Assembly: GCF_030506255.1 (NCBI RefSeq)
Contig: NZ_CP113431.1
Location: 496,001 to 560,000, forward strand
Source: Nocardioides sp. Arc9.136
GTDB taxonomy: Bacteria; Actinomycetota; Actinomycetes; Propionibacteriales; Nocardioidaceae
DNA: 64,000 nt
Direction: 5' to 3'
The position numbers and the translations under genes were made by a program. The notes under the pieces were generated by a model. That model was not told the DNA's origin. It saw only the letters and a list, made by a program, of their open reading frames with translations, and did no database searches. Positions 61,889-64,000 of this stretch are shown piece by piece (the first letter of the stretch is position 1; each line of letters starts with the position of its first letter).

Positions 61889-63520
61889 ATGAGGCGCGTC
61901 CTCGCCCTGCTCGGCCTGGCCCTCGGGCCGGTGCTCGTGCTCGGCGTGTTCTTCGTGCTGCCGGTCGCCGGCATGGTCGCCCGCGGCTTCTGGCCCGGTG
62001 GCGGCTTCGACCCCGGCGGGGTGCTCGAGGTGCTGACCCGGCCGCGGACCGGCCGCGTCGTGTGGTTCACCGTGTGGTCCTCCGCCGTCGCGACCGTCGT
62101 CTCGGTGCTGCTCGGCCTGCCGGCGGCGTACGCCCTGCACCGGCTCGACCTGCCGCTGCGGCGGGTGGTGCGGGCCGCGCTGCTCGTGCCGTTCGTGCTG
62201 CCGACCGTCGTCGTCGGCGTGGCGTTCCGCCAGCTCCTCGGCGAGGCCGGGCCCCTGGGCGGGCTCGGCCTCGACGGGACGCCGGTCGCGATCGTGGCGG
62301 GGCTGGCGTTCTTCAACGTCGCGGTGGTCGTCCGCAGCGTCGGGGCCGCGTGGGAGTCGCTCGACCCGCGGCCCGCCGAGGCCGCCGCCGCGCTGGGCGC
62401 CTCGCCCGCGCAGGTGCTGCGCACCGTCACCCTGCCGGCGCTGCGGCCGGCGGTGGTCTCGGCCGCCAGCGTGGTGTTCCTCTTCTGCGCCACGTCCTTC
62501 GGCGTGGTGCTCACCCTCGGCGGGCTGCGGTACTCCTCGGTCGAGACCGAGATCTACCTGCTCACCACCAACCTGCTCGACCTCCCGGCTGCCGCGGCGC
62601 TCTCGGTCGTCCAGCTCGTCGCGATCACCGCGCTGCTCGCGCTGGCCGCCCGCCTGCGGACGGTGCCCGACCCGACGGTCGCGCGGCGGACCGCCCGGCC
62701 CCGCGCCGTACGCCGCTCCGACTGGCCGCAGGTCGCCGCGACGCTCGTCCTCCTGCTGCTGGTCGCCGCGCCGATCGGCACCCTCGTGCTGGGCTCGCTG
62801 CGGGTCGACGACGCGTGGAGCCTGGGGAACTACCGGGCCCTGCAGTCCACCGGCGACGGCGCGCTGCTGGTGCCGGTGACCGAGGCGCTGGTCACCTCGC
62901 TGCGGACCGCGGTCGACGCGACGTGGATGTCGCTGCTGCTCGGGCTGGTCGTGGCGGTCGTCGTGACCCGCCGCTCCCGCACGCCGGCCGAGCGCCGGGT
63001 GCGGTCGGTCCTCGACGGCTTCTTCATGCTGCCGCTGGGGGTCTCCGCGGTGACCCTCGGCTTCGGCTTCCTCATCACCCTGGACCGGCCGCCGCTGGAC
63101 CTGCGCGACTCGGGGCTGCTGGTGCCGGTCGCCCAGGCCCTGGTGGCCCTGCCGCTCGTCGTGCGGACGATCGTGCCGGTGCTCGCCGGCGTCGACGACC
63201 GCCAGCGCCAGGCCGCTGCCTCGCTCGGCGCCGGACCGCTGCGCACGCTGGCGACCGTCGACCTGCCGGTCGTCTGGCGTCCGCTGCTGGCCGCCGCCGG
63301 GTTTGCGTTCGCGGCGTCGCTGGGGGAGTTCGGCGCCACGTCGTTCCTCGCCCGGGACGACCGCGCCACCGTGCCGGTCGTCATCTTCCGGCTGATCGGC
63401 AGCCCGGGTGCGATGAACTACGGCATGGCCCTGGCCGCCTCCGTCGTCCTCGCCGCCACGACCGCGGTGGTCATGCTCGCGGTCGAGCGGCTCCGCGTCC
63501 CGTCCCTCGGAGTCCTCTGA
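61889..63520 (+). CDS. thiP: Thiamine ABC transporter permease
   Basis: 543 residues from the ATG at 61889, 22 bp after thiB. It is the two-halved permease of the FbpB/ThiP type with about twelve membrane helices. Each half has an EAA loop: EAAAALGASPAQVLRTVTLPALRPAV in the first and QAAASLGAGPLRTLATVDLPVVWRPL in the second. The late GEFGATSFLARDDRATVPVVIFRLIGSPGA is typical. It forms the channel for thiamine import with ThiQ. Confidence 0.95.
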   Translation: MRRVLALLGLALGPVLVLGVFFVLPVAGMVARGFWPGGGFDPGGVLEVLTRPRTGRVVWFTVWSSAVATVVSVLLGLPAAYALHRLDLPLRRVVRAALLVPFVLPTVVVGVAFRQLLGEAGPLGGLGLDGTPVAIVAGLAFFNVAVVVRSVGAAWESLDPRPAEAAAALGASPAQVLRTVTLPALRPAVVSAASVVFLFCATSFGVVLTLGGLRYSSVETEIYLLTTNLLDLPAAAALSVVQLVAITALLALAARLRTVPDPTVARRTARPRAVRRSDWPQVAATLVLLLLVAAPIGTLVLGSLRVDDAWSLGNYRALQSTGDGALLVPVTEALVTSLRTAVDATWMSLLLGLVVAVVVTRRSRTPAERRVRSVLDGFFMLPLGVSAVTLGFGFLITLDRPPLDLRDSGLLVPVAQALVALPLVVRTIVPVLAGVDDRQRQAAASLGAGPLRTLATVDLPVVWRPLLAAAGFAFAASLGEFGATSFLARDDRATVPVVIFRLIGSPGAMNYGMALAASVVLAATTAVVMLAVERLRVPSLGVL

Positions 63521-63522
63521 CC

Positions 63523-64000
63523 ATGCTCTCGCTCACCGACGTCTCGGTCTCCTACGACGGCGTGCCCGCCGTGCGCGAGGTGACCCTCGACCTCCCCGAC
63601 GGCGAGGTGCTGGCGGTGCTCGGTCCGTCCGGGTGCGGCAAGTCCACGCTGCTGCGCGCGGTCGCCGGCCTCGAGCCGGCCGACGGCACGACCTCCTGGG
63701 ACGGCACCGACCTGACCCGGGTCCCGACGCACAAGCGCGGTTTCGCGCTGATGTTCCAGGACGGCCAGCTCTTCGGGCACCTCACCGTCGCGCGCAACGT
63801 CGGCTACGCGCTGCGCCTGCGCCGCGCGCCGTCGGCCGCGGCCCGGGTCGAGGAGCTGCTCGAGCTGGTCGGACTGGTCGGGTACGGCGACCGGCTGCCC
63901 GCCACCCTCTCCGGCGGCGAGCGCCAGCGGGTCGCCCTGGCCCGCGCGCTCGCGGTCGAGCCGCGCCTCCTGCTCCTCGACGAGCCGCTCTCCGCCCTCG
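63523..64000 (+). CDS. thiQ: Thiamine ABC transporter ATPase, N-terminal part (cut by window edge)
   Basis: About 159 residues before the window ends; the gene continues. ATG 2 nt after the thiP stop. Walker A is GPSGCGKST, the Q-loop ALMFQDGQLFGHLTVARNVGYAL, the signature LSGGERQRVALARAL and Walker B LLLLDEPLSAL is reached at the edge. With ThiB and ThiP it completes a TPP-regulated thiamine importer. Confidence 0.93.
   Translation, partial: MLSLTDVSVSYDGVPAVREVTLDLPDGEVLAVLGPSGCGKSTLLRAVAGLEPADGTTSWDGTDLTRVPTHKRGFALMFQDGQLFGHLTVARNVGYALRLRRAPSAAARVEELLELVGLVGYGDRLPATLSGGERQRVALARALAVEPRLLLLDEPLSAL

Overview
The window is GC-rich chromosomal DNA with many GTG starts, tightly packed operons with ATGA/GTGA overlaps, and several apparently leaderless genes (TANNNT followed 6-8 nt later by ATG/GTG). 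Gene content (furA-katG, ECF41 sigma factor with a carboxymuconolactone decarboxylase partner, GAF-ANTAR protein, PucR regulator, DUF4383 and DUF3140 proteins, actinobacterial XylA, KstR-like operators) points to an actinobacterium, most likely Nocardioides or a close relative; the genus is an inference. No tRNA, rRNA, integrase, transposase or CRISPR array was seen. It reads as a catabolic and regulatory part of a chromosome, not a mobile island.

Layout. 1-2171: end of a FAD/NAD(P)-binding protein, a PAP2-type phosphatase, an Lrp/AsnC regulator and a small ACT-like protein. 2263-17222: one co-directional block made of a class C beta-lactamase-fold hydrolase, a complete peptide ABC transporter (one permease fused to an ATPase), an S9 peptidase fused to a second beta-lactamase-fold domain, an M20 amidohydrolase, a GNAT acyltransferase, an N-succinylamino acid racemase and a PucR regulator. 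17223-17530: a gene-free array of 43-bp repeats. 17531-21496: SLC13/ArsB-like permease, katG and furA. 21608-28048: two acyl-CoA ligases, a GAF/LuxR regulator, threonine dehydratase and a GAF-ANTAR protein. 28283-31911: AraC regulator divergent from a Baeyer-Villiger-type monooxygenase and an esterase. 31955-39242: exonuclease, membrane cyclase, LysR regulator with aldehyde dehydrogenase, SelO and a small protein.

39427-48760 is a D-xylose regulon: a binding protein, a single-domain ATPase and a permease, then a ROK repressor; converging on it are galM, xylB, xylA and a second ROK repressor. 48801-50252 holds small membrane or unknown proteins. 50262-53276 holds kynureninase, tryptophan 2,3-dioxygenase and a PrmC-related methyltransferase. 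53329-57660 is a likely lipid or steroid group (Old Yellow Enzyme, DapB-like reductase, SDR, metallo-beta-lactamase) with two sites matching the KstR consensus. 57789-60695 has a GNAT, an HSL-type esterase, and the ECF41 sigma factor with its partner. 60706-64000 is a TPP riboswitch followed by thiBPQ, with thiQ cut by the window edge.

The most interesting system is 2263-17222. Its last three enzymes match the known route that converts D-amino acids irreversibly to L-amino acids (N-succinylation, racemisation, desuccinylation). Here they sit behind a peptide importer and two hydrolases of the fold that includes D-aminopeptidases. I read the whole block as a pathway to import and consume D-residue-containing peptides.
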